Shown: positions 1 to 9,047 of the stretch, piece by piece
Layout of the letters: every line of letters begins with the position of its first letter
How positions within the stretch are numbered: position 1 is the stretch's first letter
Source: Ilumatobacter coccineus YM16-304
GTDB lineage: Bacteria; Actinomycetota; Acidimicrobiia; Acidimicrobiales; Ilumatobacteraceae
Direction of reading: 5' to 3'
NCBI RefSeq assembly: GCF_000348785.1
Contig: NC_020520.1
Location: 4,402,001-4,466,000 of the forward strand
DNA length: 64,000 bases
Made by a program: the position numbers and the translations under genes
The notes under the pieces: generated by a model
Seen by the model: only the letters and a program-made list of their open reading frames with translations
Databases searched by the model: none
What the model was told of the DNA's origin: nothing

Positions 1-2725
1 CGGTGTAGTTCAGACTTGCCGCGAGCGGGCGGTCGGCCAGACACGAGTGGATCGTGACGAACCCCGTCGATCCGGGCCGGATCGCGGTGGCGTTCATCAC
101 CACCGCGACCGCGTCGGCGGGCACCTCACCACGACCTGCCACGTCGAAGCGGTGCTCGGTTGCGGCGCCGAGGCGACCGTAGGCGGCGTGGACCTGATCG
201 ATGGTCGACGTCTCGCTGCGGGTGTCGACGAATCGTGCCGGAGCGACCGGCGAGAACACGGCCGGCGTCTCGGCCGGTGGCAGCGTGGTGGACGTCGTCG
301 TACCCGGCTCGGTGGTGGATGTCGTGGTACCCGGCTCGGTCGTGGGTGTGGTCGTCGACGACGGGACGGTGGTCGTGGTCGTCGTCGTGGTCGTCGTCGT
401 GGTGGTCGTCGTGGTGGTCGTCGTGGTGGTGGTGGTCGTCGTCGATGTCGTCGTCGGCTGGTCGGCGTCGGCCGTCAGGCTCACGGCCGGCGCGACTCGA
501 TCTTCCCAACTGGCCGGTCCGATGGCGCCGTACACGTTCTCGCCCCAACACGAGATGCTGCCGTCAGACGACCGCACACAGGCGGCGCTGTCGGCCAGGT
601 CGATCGCCGTTGCGGTCGACACCGAACTCACGAGCTGCGGGGAACTGAAGTTCGAGGTCGTGGTCCCGTTGCCGATCTCACCGAGTCCGTTGCGACCCCA
701 GCAGAGCACGCTGCCCGAGCTCAGAAGGCCGCACGTGAACGCCTCGCCGGCTTCCACGTCGACCACGATGTTCGCACCGAGTCCGGTGACCTGCACCGGT
801 GTGGTCGACGAGCTCGTGGCGCCGTTGCCGAGCTGCCCCGAGGTGCCGACGCCCCAGCACCACACCGTGTCGTCGCTCTTGACGGCGCAGGAGTGGGTCT
901 CACCGACGCCGACGTCGACCACGCCGGTCAGCCCGCTCACCTGCACCGGCGAGTTCGACGTGGTGGTGGTGCCGTCGCCCAGCCGACCGTTGCCGTTGAA
1001 CCCCCAGCACCAGACGGTGCCATCGCTCTTGGCTGCGCACGCGTGGGCGCGGGCGACGTCGACGTCGATCACGTTGGTCAGCGAGCTCACGGCGACGGGC
1101 GACGCCGAGTTCGACGACGCGCCGTTGCCGAGCTGGCCGACGTTGCCGCGCCCCCAGCACGACACGGTGCCGCCGGTCCGTACGCAGTTCGTCTCGCCAC
1201 CGGTCGAGAGTTCGTCGACGCCGGTGAGTCCCGTCACCGCCGTCGGCACGGTCACGTTGCCACCGAACGAACCCGTGCCGATCTGGCCGCCACCGTTGAA
1301 ACCCCAACACGACACCGTGTCGTCGGTGAGCAGCGCGCACGTGTGCGCGGTTCCGGCTTCGATGCGATCGGCATTGGTCAGCGTGCCGGCCTCGGTCGGG
1401 TCGATGATCGGCGACACGGTCGAACCGATGCCGAGTTGGCCGTTCTCGTTGCGGCCGTAGCAGTCGACGCTGCCGTCGAACACCGCGATGCACGTGTGGA
1501 ACCCGGAGGTCGCGACGTCGTCGGCCGACGCGGTCGTGGCGACCGTCGGTGTTCGGATCTCGTAGGTCGGTGGCGTCCCCGTGACACCGCCGATGTTCTG
1601 GCCGGCGCAGCGCACGTTGCCGTCCGCGAGCAGCACGCACGTGTTCTGTCCGCCGGCCGCGATCGCTGTGCCGGTGCTCACGAGGTCGAGACCGGCGGGC
1701 GTGCTCCGTGGGACGGTGCTGTCGTCGCCGAGTTGGCCGTAGAGGTTCTCGCCCCAACAACGACCGTGTCCGGAGTCGAGAACGACGCAGGTGTGAGCTT
1801 GACCCGTCGCGATCCTGATGACACCGGTGAGCCCGGCGACCGTCGTGGGTGCGCCGTCCGTTCCTCCGAAGCCGTTGCCGAGTGCCCCGTTGGCTCCACT
1901 GCCCCAGCACTGCACCGTGCCGTCGGAGACGAGCACGCACGCGTGGTTCTCGCCGAGGGCGAGCTGCGTCACGTCGGCCAGCCCGACGCGGGCGATCGGG
2001 CTCGCCTGGTCGCTGGCGACTTCTCCGAGCAGATCGAAGGCATCGTTGCCCCAGCAGTCGACGGTGCCTCCGGCGATCAGTCCGCACGTCCAGAACGTCG
2101 ACGCGTCGATCGCGACGTACGCGCTCGTCGTGTCGGTCGCCGTTGGCGTGGCCACCGCTCCACCGAGCGTTCCGATGCCGAGTTGACCGGCTGAGTTCGA
2201 CCCCCAGCACCACGAGTCACCGGTGCTGTCGATCGCGCAACTGTGCGAACCTCCCGCCGCGACACGGACGATGTCGGTGAGTCCGACGACCTGTGCTGGC
2301 GTCGTCTGCGAGGTGGAGAGCCCACCGTCTCCGATCTGGCCGGCGGTGTCCTTGCCCCAGCACCAGGCGGTGCCGTCGGTCTTGACGGCGCAACTGTGGC
2401 TGTTGCCGAGCCCGAGATCGACCACGTCGGTCAGTCCGGCGACCGCGACCGGCGTCGCCGACGACGTCGTCGTGCCGTCGCCGAGCTGACCATCGTCGTT
2501 CTCGCCCCAGCACTCGACGGTGCCGTCGACCAGAAGCGCACAGGCGTGACCGCTTCCCACCGCCAGTACGCCGGGGCCGGCCGCTTGCGCGGGCGTCGCC
2601 GGAGCAGAGAGCACTCCGACGGTCACGACGGAGCTGATCGCCATCGCCATGACGAGCAGCAGTCGTGCTCGCCGATCGTTGCGATCGTGCCGATGGTGCC
2701 GGAGGCGACGAGAGAGGAAGCGCAT
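1..2725 (-). CDS. RCC1-repeat secreted surface protein, C-terminus off the left edge
   Basis: The minus-strand frame is open from an ATG at 2725 to the window edge, giving about 908 residues. The N-terminus has arginines followed by a hydrophobic stretch (LLLVMAMAISSVVTVGVL) and an Ala-rich cleavage region, so it is probably exported. Residues of about 45-740 hold roughly 14 repeats of near 50 residues with the RCC1 signature: a GxxHxCAL strand, then DGTVxCWG, then GQLGDG. One copy has CAG and one CYG in place of CWG. RCC1 repeats form a seven-bladed propeller, so 14 copies would suit two propellers. A threonine run (about 758-815) then leads into a module with FVDTR and GRGEVPADA, also present three times in the surface protein at 49692-55847. 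The propeller probably binds something outside the cell; the ligand is unknown. The start has only a weak GAGGG upstream. Confidence 0.8.
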   Translation of the reverse strand, partial: MRFLSRRLRHHRHDRNDRRARLLLVMAMAISSVVTVGVLSAPATPAQAAGPGVLAVGSGHACALLVDGTVECWGENDDGQLGDGTTTSSATPVAVAGLTDVVDLGLGNSHSCAVKTDGTAWCWGKDTAGQIGDGGLSTSQTTPAQVVGLTDIVRVAAGGSHSCAIDSTGDSWCWGSNSAGQLGIGTLGGAVATPTATDTTSAYVAIDASTFWTCGLIAGGTVDCWGNDAFDLLGEVASDQASPIARVGLADVTQLALGENHACVLVSDGTVQCWGSGANGALGNGFGGTDGAPTTVAGLTGVIRIATGQAHTCVVLDSGHGRCWGENLYGQLGDDSTVPRSTPAGLDLVSTGTAIAAGGQNTCVLLADGNVRCAGQNIGGVTGTPPTYEIRTPTVATTASADDVATSGFHTCIAVFDGSVDCYGRNENGQLGIGSTVSPIIDPTEAGTLTNADRIEAGTAHTCALLTDDTVSCWGFNGGGQIGTGSFGGNVTVPTAVTGLTGVDELSTGGETNCVRTGGTVSCWGRGNVGQLGNGASSNSASPVAVSSLTNVIDVDVARAHACAAKSDGTVWCWGFNGNGRLGDGTTTTSNSPVQVSGLTGVVDVGVGETHSCAVKSDDTVWCWGVGTSGQLGNGATSSSTTPVQVTGLGANIVVDVEAGEAFTCGLLSSGSVLCWGRNGLGEIGNGTTTSNFSSPQLVSSVSTATAIDLADSAACVRSSDGSISCWGENVYGAIGPASWEDRVAPAVSLTADADQPTTTSTTTTTTTTTTTTTTTTTTTTTTTTTVPSSTTTPTTEPGTTTSTTEPGTTTSTTLPPAETPAVFSPVAPARFVDTRSETSTIDQVHAAYGRLGAATEHRFDVAGRGEVPADAVAVVMNATAIRPGSTGFVTIHSCLADRPLAASLNYT

Positions 2726-2753
2726 GCCCTCAAGCAACCATCGACGCGTGAAC

Positions 2754-2785
2754 GGTGCGTGACCCTGAAATTCGGGTCACGCACC
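2754..2785 (-). terminator. hairpin terminator after the DUF3558-like lipoprotein
   Basis: A perfect 12-bp stem, with arms 2754-2765 and 2774-2785 (GGTGCGTGACCC and its complement), encloses an 8-nt loop. It lies 9 nt after the stop of the minus-strand lipoprotein gene and before the RCC1-protein start. There is no clear U-tract, as is common for actinobacterial terminators. Confidence 0.6.
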
Positions 2786-2794
2786 CCCACACGC

Positions 2795-3328
2795 TCAGAG
2801 GGCCTCGGCGGCTCCTGCAGCGATGGCCGTGGCGACGTCGACGGTGAAGGGGAACGAGTCCCTCGACGGCCCGTTGATGGCCAGCACGCGGTCGTCGTCG
2901 AGCACGATCAGTCGACGGTTGCTTCCGTTCTCGACCAGCGTTGCGGCGTCGCCCAGGCCGGGCACGTCGCTCGCGTCTCCGCGACTCGACCAGTCGGCGA
3001 CCACCGCGTCGTACCCGGCCTGCCCGCCTTCGTTCTCGATCATCACCTGCGCGTCGAGCACCGATCCCCCGAGGTTGGCGAACTGGTAGCTACACCCCAC
3101 GTTGATGCCGGACGGTGTGTCGATCACGCCCGTCGCATCGTCGACGATCGACACGAACTGGGCGCCGGGGACGGCGGTGCAGATCTCGGCCGACGTCATC
3201 GTGGCTGCGGGTTGCGCCGAGGCATCACCACCACCGTCGGCGTCGCCGCCTCCGTCTTCGTCGGAACCGCCGCATGCGGCGAGTGTCAGCATGGCCACCA
3301 TCGAGATCGAGGTCAGGTGCTTCTTCAT
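2795..3328 (-). CDS. DUF3558-like secreted lipoprotein
   Basis: This 177-residue protein starts at the ATG at 3328, which has a good AGGAGA Shine-Dalgarno 6-7 nt upstream; an upstream extension to 3430 lacks one. The N-terminus MKKHLTSISMVAMLTLAAC is a lipoprotein signal with an LAAC lipobox, so the mature protein is predicted to be lipid-anchored at Cys19. An Asp/Gly-rich flexible linker follows. The folded part begins TSAEICTAVPGA and contains two cysteines about 38 residues apart (EICTAV and NVGCSYQF), a pattern resembling DUF3558 lipoproteins. The family has no firm biochemical role. The gene is single, bounded by a terminator hairpin downstream and a 19-bp tandem repeat upstream. Confidence 0.8.
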   Translation of the reverse strand: MKKHLTSISMVAMLTLAACGGSDEDGGGDADGGGDASAQPAATMTSAEICTAVPGAQFVSIVDDATGVIDTPSGINVGCSYQFANLGGSVLDAQVMIENEGGQAGYDAVVADWSSRGDASDVPGLGDAATLVENGSNRRLIVLDDDRVLAINGPSRDSFPFTVDVATAIAAGAAEAL

Positions 3329-3405
3329 CGTGTTTCTCCTTGGGTCGGGTGCGGCCGCAGTCCGCGCCCGTCGGAGATGACACTCGTCGTGTCGCGTCAA
3401 TGAGC

Positions 3406-3481
3406 CGTTAACCGCTGGCGACGCCCTCAACCGTCGGCGACGTCCTCAACCGTTGACGACGTCCTCAACCGCTGACGACGT
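3406..3481. repeat. 19-bp tandem repeat, three clear copies and one degenerate
   Basis: Copies at 3425-3443, 3444-3462 and 3463-3481 share the pattern CCTCAACCGNYGRCGACGT, and 3406-3424 is a decayed copy. The last copy contains the stop codon and final codons of the minus-strand gene at 3465-4253, so the array grew from or into the end of that gene. Confidence 0.75.
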
Positions 3482-4253
3482 CCTTGTAGGCGCGCACGCC
3501 GGGCGCCATCGCGGCAACCGCTGCTCGGACGCGAGATCGGTCGTCGGCCGACAGCGTCGTGATCGGTGCGAGATACGTGCGGATCGTGAACAGCACGCAG
3601 TTCGTCACCGGGAATCGCCGGAGCGTTTCGCGCTCGACGCGCACGTAGACATCGTCGTCGTCGGGATGCACCGACGGTCGGGGCGACGAGCGCGGCGGCT
3701 CGAACCCGTCGGGGCTGTCGATGAGTCCCCAGCCCAGCCGCCAGAACGACCGTTCGGGCCGAAGCCGGTCGAAGAACGCGTCGATCGCCGGCTCGAGCTG
3801 CCGGTTGAGGTCGGCGACGGGCGCGTGGACCTCGGCCATCGTGCGACCGATCTTCGACGGGAGGTCCCACCGGTTGGGGAAACACACCGAACCGCCTCCG
3901 AACACGAATCGATCGTCGCGCTCGACCATCAGCACCAGGTCGTCGGGGACGAGACGCGCCGCCGCCTCGAGCGGGTGCATCGACGTGTCGAGGTCGGCAC
4001 CGACGTGGTGAGCGATCGCTGTCGCCACCTCGTCGGCCTCGGGCTCGATGCCGTCGAGCACCGAGAACACCGTGTCGCGGTGGGCGGCGAGCAGGGCCGG
4101 TTTCTCGTCGATCCAGCCCGGTGCGTCGGGCCCCCACTCGATCCAGTTCGCCAGGTCGAGCGGATGCGTGCCGAGACGCCAGCGGAACTCGCCCTCGACG
4201 ACCTGGCCACGCTGCGCCCACGGCCGGTACGGAAGCTCGCCCACCAACGGCAC
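3465..4253 (-). CDS. heme-dependent oxidative N-demethylase-like protein (DUF3445/HODM family)
   Basis: This 262-residue protein matches the DUF3445 pattern: a YRPW segment near the N-terminus, then an Arg-Leu-Gly-(x)2-Pro-Leu-Asp-(x)3-Trp segment, a mid-protein VPDDLVLM, a VCFPNRWDLPSKIGR block (about residues 145-160), and an RVERETLRRFP segment with a C-terminal IRTYLAPI. Characterised members use a noncovalent heme to oxidise dimethylamine or related amines, releasing formaldehyde. The only plausible start is the GTG at 4253, because no ATG follows the upstream in-frame stop at 4341-4343. A true start slightly upstream at a rarer codon cannot be excluded, since RFYNLDV precedes it in frame. 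The gene is divergent from the SNF2 helicase and has no obvious amine-pathway partners nearby, so the substrate is unknown. Confidence 0.75.
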   Translation of the reverse strand: MPLVGELPYRPWAQRGQVVEGEFRWRLGTHPLDLANWIEWGPDAPGWIDEKPALLAAHRDTVFSVLDGIEPEADEVATAIAHHVGADLDTSMHPLEAAARLVPDDLVLMVERDDRFVFGGGSVCFPNRWDLPSKIGRTMAEVHAPVADLNRQLEPAIDAFFDRLRPERSFWRLGWGLIDSPDGFEPPRSSPRPSVHPDDDDVYVRVERETLRRFPVTNCVLFTIRTYLAPITTLSADDRSRVRAAVAAMAPGVRAYKDVVSG

Positions 4254-4332
4254 GTCGAGATTGTAGAACCTCGCCGATCGGTCGATGCTCGCGTGTCGAT
4301 GCCGCCGCGGGAACGTCGTGACACCCTCTCGG

Positions 4333-4338
4333 TAGCGT
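4333..4338 (+). promoter_or_regulatory. -10 box of the SNF2 helicase gene (leaderless)
   Basis: TAGCGT lies 6 nt before the GTG at 4345. There is no Shine-Dalgarno, so the transcript probably begins at the start codon. Confidence 0.5.
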
Positions 4339-4344
4339 GGTCAG

Positions 4345-7300
4345 GTGATGCATCGTTCCCGACACCGGCCGCCCTACGTGGCGCAGGCCACGTGGCGCTC
4401 GGGAGCGCTGCACATCTGGGGATGGAACGGCTTCGACACGGCCTCGATGGCCTGGATGTACTCCGGGTTCCGCAAGGTGGGCGCCGACGGCATGCGGACG
4501 GGCTGGCACGATTCGCCGATCTCGTACGGTGCCCTCGGCCGCATCTCGATCGATCTGCCGGGTCAGCCGGCGATCACCTCCGCGTCGGTGCAGCTCGATC
4601 CGCTCGGCATCGCCGTCTGGCTCTCCGAACTGCCTGACGAACCCGAGTTCGTGTCCGACTCGGTCGCCTGGTTCGCACGAATGGCCGAACTGGCTCGCCG
4701 CACGGTGTCGACGGGGCGCGTCACACCGATCATCACCGACGAGGGGCCGTTCACCGTGGCCCGGTGGGTTCCGGCGCTCAGCGATGGTCCTGGCGAGCCG
4801 TCCGCGATCGTCGGCACGCTCGATGCCCTTCACGCCGCCAAGCCCTACGTGTGCACCGCGGGGTCTGGGCACGACACCCACAAGATCTTCGATCTGCTCG
4901 TCGACGGCATCGCCCGCTCGACGCTCGCCAACAACGGGTGGAAAGCCGACCTCGGGCGCCAACGCAAGCCGCCGATCCAAGCGCTCCGCGCCACCTTTGG
5001 CGCACTGTCGAAGCCCGATCACGTCGTGCGTGGCGGCACCGACGAGTTCGACGTGGCGATCGGCCACCTGCGCGACGAGCTCGATCGACATCGCCAACGT
5101 CTCAACGGCGAACCCGTCCTCATCCCCCGTCTCCGACTCCTCATGTCCGACGACCCACACGACGACTGGGAGGTGCGCATCGAACTGGTCGACGACTCCG
5201 ACTCGCTGCGCTGGTGCACCGCGAACGACGTGTGGGAGCGCAGCCCGACGGCGATCGACGTCGCCGGCGGCGAACAACACCTCGACGTGCTCACCGACCT
5301 GATCGCCGACCTCGTCACCCGTGTCGCGCCCGTGATTCCCGGCATGGCCGATCTCGCGTTCGAACACGAACCCACCGGGGTCGACCTCGACCTCGACGCG
5401 GCCGAAGACTTCATCGACATTGCTCCGTTCGAGTTGGAGAAACTGGGCATCGACCTGATCGGCCCGGAGAAGCTCATCCGCCAGTCGACGCGCGTGACGG
5501 GCGAGGCGACGCCGTCACCGGCCGACGATCGCAAGAAGCAGTTCGGCCGCGAGGCGCTCGTCGAGTGGAAACTCGTGGTCGGTGACGAGGAGATCTCCGA
5601 AGCCGAACTCACCCGAGCCGAGGAGGCGGGCGCCACGCTGCTCCACACCGGCGAACGGTGGGTGCGCATCAACGCCGACGAACTCCGCCGCAAACGCGAC
5701 AAGGTCCGTGACCTCCAGGCCACCAAGAGCAAGGTGACGCCGCTCGAGCTGCTGCAGTTGGCGAACGACGACGACGCGACCGAGCACGAGACCACGATCA
5801 CGATCCGCGAAACCGGCGACACCGTCGACGGCACCGAGATCGGCAGCGACTTCAGCGACCTCGGCCCCAACGCGATCGACTGGATGCGCAATCTGCTCGA
5901 CGGCCTGCCCGACGAGCGACTCGAGGAGGTCGTCGAAGCATCCGATTTCGTCGGCGAACTGCGTCACTACCAACGGCGCGGGCTCGGCTGGATGCAGTTC
6001 CTCGCCAAGCTCGGTCTCGGCGGTGTGCTCGCCGACGACATGGGCCTCGGCAAGACCGCCACCACGTTGGCCCACCTGCTCGAACGCCCCGGCCCGCACC
6101 TCGTCGTGTGCCCGCTGTCGGTCGTGCGCAACTGGCGCACCGAAGCCAACCGGTTCACGCCGAAGCTCGACGTCACCGTTCACCACGGCAACGCTCGCAA
6201 CCAGCAGATCGAGGCGATCGCCGCCGCGATGAACGTCGGCGACGACGGACCCGACCAGATGTTCGCGGTCGACCCCGAGCGCCAACTGGTCATCACCACC
6301 TACGGGCTGCTCCCCCGCGACCTCGAACACCTCGGGGCGATCGACTGGACCACCGTCGTGCTCGACGAAGCACAGATGGTGAAGAACCCGAACACCAAGG
6401 CGGCGCGAGCGGTTCGCCAGCTCCGCGCCGATCAGAAACTCGCGCTCACCGGCACCCCGGTCGAGAACCGGCTCAGCGAGCTGTGGTCGATCCTCGACGC
6501 CACCAACACCGGCATGCTCGGCTCGCTCGAACGGTTCCGCAAAACCTATGCGTCGCCGATCGAACGCAACCACGATCCCGACGCCGCCGCTCGCCTTCGT
6601 CGGGTGACCGGGCCGTTCATCCTGCGCCGGACCAAAGCCGACCGGCGCCTGCTCCCCGACCTGCCCGACAAGATCGAGCAGATCGCCTACGCCAAGCTCA
6701 CACGCGAGCAGGCGACGCTGTACCAGCAGGTCGTCGATCAGTTGCTCCACGACGCCGAGCAGACCTCGGGCATGCGTCGCCGCGGTCTGGTGCTCGCCGC
6801 GTTGATGCGGCTCAAGCAGATCTGCAACCACCCCGCGCACGCGCTCAAAGACAACTCTCGTCTCGCCGGGCGTTCGGGCAAGCTGACGCGCTTCGACGAG
6901 TTGGTCACCGATCTGCTCGACAACGGTGAGCGGGCGCTCGTCTTCACGCAGTTCCGCGAGATGGGCGATCTGCTGCAGCGCCACGTGGCCGAGCAGTTCA
7001 CGTTCCAGGCGCCGTTCCTCCACGGCGGCGTGTCTCGATCGAAGCGCGACCAGATGGTCGACGAGTTCCAAGACGGCTCGGGCGCCCCGCTGTTGCTCGT
7101 GTCGCTCAAAGCGGGCGGCACCGGCCTCAACCTCACCGCCGCGAGCCAGGTCATCCACTACGACCGTTGGTGGAACCCCGCCGTCGAGGATCAGGCCACC
7201 GACCGAGCGTGGCGACTCGGCCAGACCCAGACGGTCAACGTCCACAAGCTCGTGTGCGAAGGCACGATCGAGGAGAAGGTCAGTCAGGTCATCGACGACA

Positions 7301-7413
7301 AGCGCAAGCTCGCCGAGCAGGTCATCGGTACCGGCGAGGGCGATTCGTGGATGACCGAACTCTCGACCGACGATCTCCGCGACCTCGTCGTACTGGAGGC
7401 CGACGGATCATGA
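4345..7413 (+). CDS. SNF2-family (RapA/Swi2-like) DNA helicase/ATPase
   Basis: This 1022-residue protein starts at GTG 4345 or the adjacent ATG 4348. An N-terminal SNF2-associated region of about 530 residues precedes two RecA-like lobes. Walker A is DMGLGKT (565-571), motif II is DEAQ (about 674), motif III is LTGTPVENRLSELW (about 701). The second lobe has VFTQFREMGDLL, LVSLKAGGTGLNL and the motif VI stretch QATDRAWRLGQTQ (about 949). These residues indicate a functional ATPase that translocates on duplex DNA and remodels nucleoprotein complexes. Bacterial members with a long N-terminal extension are often paired with SWIM zinc-finger proteins, and here the next gene overlaps by 4 bp and has a SWIM motif. 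The exact target (RNA polymerase recycling, repair or defence) is not shown by the sequence. Confidence 0.93.
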   Translation: MMHRSRHRPPYVAQATWRSGALHIWGWNGFDTASMAWMYSGFRKVGADGMRTGWHDSPISYGALGRISIDLPGQPAITSASVQLDPLGIAVWLSELPDEPEFVSDSVAWFARMAELARRTVSTGRVTPIITDEGPFTVARWVPALSDGPGEPSAIVGTLDALHAAKPYVCTAGSGHDTHKIFDLLVDGIARSTLANNGWKADLGRQRKPPIQALRATFGALSKPDHVVRGGTDEFDVAIGHLRDELDRHRQRLNGEPVLIPRLRLLMSDDPHDDWEVRIELVDDSDSLRWCTANDVWERSPTAIDVAGGEQHLDVLTDLIADLVTRVAPVIPGMADLAFEHEPTGVDLDLDAAEDFIDIAPFELEKLGIDLIGPEKLIRQSTRVTGEATPSPADDRKKQFGREALVEWKLVVGDEEISEAELTRAEEAGATLLHTGERWVRINADELRRKRDKVRDLQATKSKVTPLELLQLANDDDATEHETTITIRETGDTVDGTEIGSDFSDLGPNAIDWMRNLLDGLPDERLEEVVEASDFVGELRHYQRRGLGWMQFLAKLGLGGVLADDMGLGKTATTLAHLLERPGPHLVVCPLSVVRNWRTEANRFTPKLDVTVHHGNARNQQIEAIAAAMNVGDDGPDQMFAVDPERQLVITTYGLLPRDLEHLGAIDWTTVVLDEAQMVKNPNTKAARAVRQLRADQKLALTGTPVENRLSELWSILDATNTGMLGSLERFRKTYASPIERNHDPDAAARLRRVTGPFILRRTKADRRLLPDLPDKIEQIAYAKLTREQATLYQQVVDQLLHDAEQTSGMRRRGLVLAALMRLKQICNHPAHALKDNSRLAGRSGKLTRFDELVTDLLDNGERALVFTQFREMGDLLQRHVAEQFTFQAPFLHGGVSRSKRDQMVDEFQDGSGAPLLLVSLKAGGTGLNLTAASQVIHYDRWWNPAVEDQATDRAWRLGQTQTVNVHKLVCEGTIEEKVSQVIDDKRKLAEQVIGTGEGDSWMTELSTDDLRDLVVLEADGS

Positions 7414-8171
7414 GCAGACCGCGCAAACCGTTCGGCGCCCAGCAGCCCGGCCGGCTCCAGTCGACGATGATGAAGGTCCTCGCTGCCGAGATGAGCGACC
7501 CGGCGCGTCTGCGTCGCGGCAAGCAGTACGCCCGTGACGGTTCGGTGCTCGACATCGTCATCGAACCCGGTGTGGTCACCTGCGAGGTCCAGGGTTCACG
7601 GTCGACCCCGTACATCGCACAACTCGAGGTGAGCCAGGGCGACGGCATGCCGCTCAAGCGTGACGTGCGGGCCGTGTGCACGTGCCCCGACGACGACAAC
7701 TGGGACGACTACGCGTGCAAGCACGTCATCGCCGCCATGTTCACGTTCGCCGACGAACTCCTCATGGAGCCGGTGTTGCTCGACGACTGGCGTGGCAACG
7801 ACGTCGACGAGGCGACCGACGTGGGCGGCGACGACGAACCGTGGCCGAACGACATCGGTGACGGGGCCGACCATGACGGTGACGGGTCCGACGACGATGA
7901 GACCGACGTCGATCGCGATCGTGCGCCTCGCCGCAAGCGTCATCTCGAACTCGTCCGCGACGGCGTCGACCGGGCGCGATCGGCCCGCGACCGCGTGCCC
8001 GAACCCGAACCGGTGATCGACCCGATCGCCGAGTACCTGTCGCTCCCCGACGGCGCGTCGCTCCCCGACATCCCGCAGCTCGATCGCGTCGAGCCGCGGC
8101 CACCGCGCCGCTCCGAACTCGCCGCCGTGCTGCGCGACGCCTACGCCAACGTGCGCATCGACTGGGACTGA
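7410..8171 (+). CDS. SWIM zinc-finger protein, partner of the SNF2 helicase
   Basis: This 253-residue protein starts at an ATG that overlaps the helicase stop (ATGA at 7410-7413), so the two are translationally coupled. Residues 90-105 carry a SWIM motif, CxC-x10-CxH (C90, C92, C103, H105), which binds zinc and is thought to contact DNA or proteins. Before it lies a segment (LRRGKQYARDGSVLDIVI) typical of SWIM proteins. The central part is very acidic and disordered (DDDETDVDRDRAP), followed by a basic stretch and a conserved-looking C-terminal tail. SWIM proteins are regular companions of SNF2 helicases in bacteria, so this is probably a targeting subunit. Confidence 0.85.
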   Translation: MSRPRKPFGAQQPGRLQSTMMKVLAAEMSDPARLRRGKQYARDGSVLDIVIEPGVVTCEVQGSRSTPYIAQLEVSQGDGMPLKRDVRAVCTCPDDDNWDDYACKHVIAAMFTFADELLMEPVLLDDWRGNDVDEATDVGGDDEPWPNDIGDGADHDGDGSDDDETDVDRDRAPRRKRHLELVRDGVDRARSARDRVPEPEPVIDPIAEYLSLPDGASLPDIPQLDRVEPRPPRRSELAAVLRDAYANVRIDWD

Positions 8172-8173
8172 CC

Positions 8174-9001
8174 ATGGCTCTGATCGCCATCGACATGGAC
8201 GGCACGCTGCTCGACGCTTCCGGTCGCCTCACCGCACGTACCGCCGACGCGGTTCACGCCGCGAGCACCGCTGGCCATCGAGTCGTCATCGCCACCGGGC
8301 GCCCGCCACACCTCGTCACGGAGTTCGTCGATCAGCTCGGCGGCGCCGTGTCGCACGTCGTCGCCACCAACGGTTCGCTGATCTCGACGTACCCGGCCGA
8401 CGAGCACGGCGACCCCGAACTCCTCCACCTCCTGAGCTTCGACGCCGACCGAGCGCGCCGGATGGTCGTCGACATCCGAGCGTCGCAGCCCGGCTACGGC
8501 TTCGCCTATGCGACCGACGCCGGATTCGCGCACGAACCCGGCTTCGCCGAACGCATGCCCGCCGCGGTGCACGACGCGCCGATTCCCGACGTCCTGGCAC
8601 TCGGCGGCACGGCCGCATTCAAGCTGTTCGCCTTCCACGCCGAGATCGACGCGCACACACTGCTCGAACGGCTCCCACCGATCGTCAACGCCCGCTCGAC
8701 CGACGAACCGTTCGCGGTCGGGCACATGGGCGCCGACGCAGTCGAGATCGGCCCGGCGAGCACCGACAAGCGAGCCGGGCTGCGGTGGCTGTGCGCCCAT
8801 CTCGACGTCGCGCGCACCGACGTGATCGCGATCGGCGACGAGCTCAACGATCTCACCATGATCGAGTGGGCGGGCACGGGGGTCGCCGTGTCGAACGCCG
8901 ACCCGAGCGTGCGCGACGCCGCCGACGAGGTGATCGGCGCCCACGACGATCACGGTGTCGCCGCGTATCTCGAACGATTGTCAAGAGCACAGCAAGACTG
9001 A
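8174..9001 (+). CDS. HAD-IIB (Cof-type) phosphatase
   Basis: This 275-residue protein begins 2 nt after the SWIM gene stop. HAD motif I is IDMDGTLLD with nucleophile D7 and acid/base D9. Motif II is VIATGRPP, and motif IV is GDELNDLTMIEWAGTGVAV (from residue 221), which binds Mg2+. The cap has the C2B form typical of Cof proteins, and length and motif spacing fit the family. These enzymes dephosphorylate sugar phosphates or other small metabolites. The substrate cannot be read from sequence. It is probably co-transcribed with the helicase pair. Confidence 0.9.
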   Translation: MALIAIDMDGTLLDASGRLTARTADAVHAASTAGHRVVIATGRPPHLVTEFVDQLGGAVSHVVATNGSLISTYPADEHGDPELLHLLSFDADRARRMVVDIRASQPGYGFAYATDAGFAHEPGFAERMPAAVHDAPIPDVLALGGTAAFKLFAFHAEIDAHTLLERLPPIVNARSTDEPFAVGHMGADAVEIGPASTDKRAGLRWLCAHLDVARTDVIAIGDELNDLTMIEWAGTGVAVSNADPSVRDAADEVIGAHDDHGVAAYLERLSRAQQD

Positions 9002-9035
9002 ATCGAGGCTCCGTCGGTGCCCGACGCCCACCATC

Positions 9036-9041
9036 TACACT
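9036..9041 (+). promoter_or_regulatory. -10 box of the MoxR operon (leaderless)
   Basis: TACACT is 6 nt before the GTG at 9048. This spacing decides the start of the MoxR gene over in-frame codons further upstream. Confidence 0.55.
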
Positions 9042-9047
9042 CGGGCT

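Noticed and set aside
47-2194. Plus-strand frame of 715 residues opposite the RCC1 protein
   Set aside because: Low-complexity Arg/Gly sequence; the minus strand gives regular RCC1 repeats.
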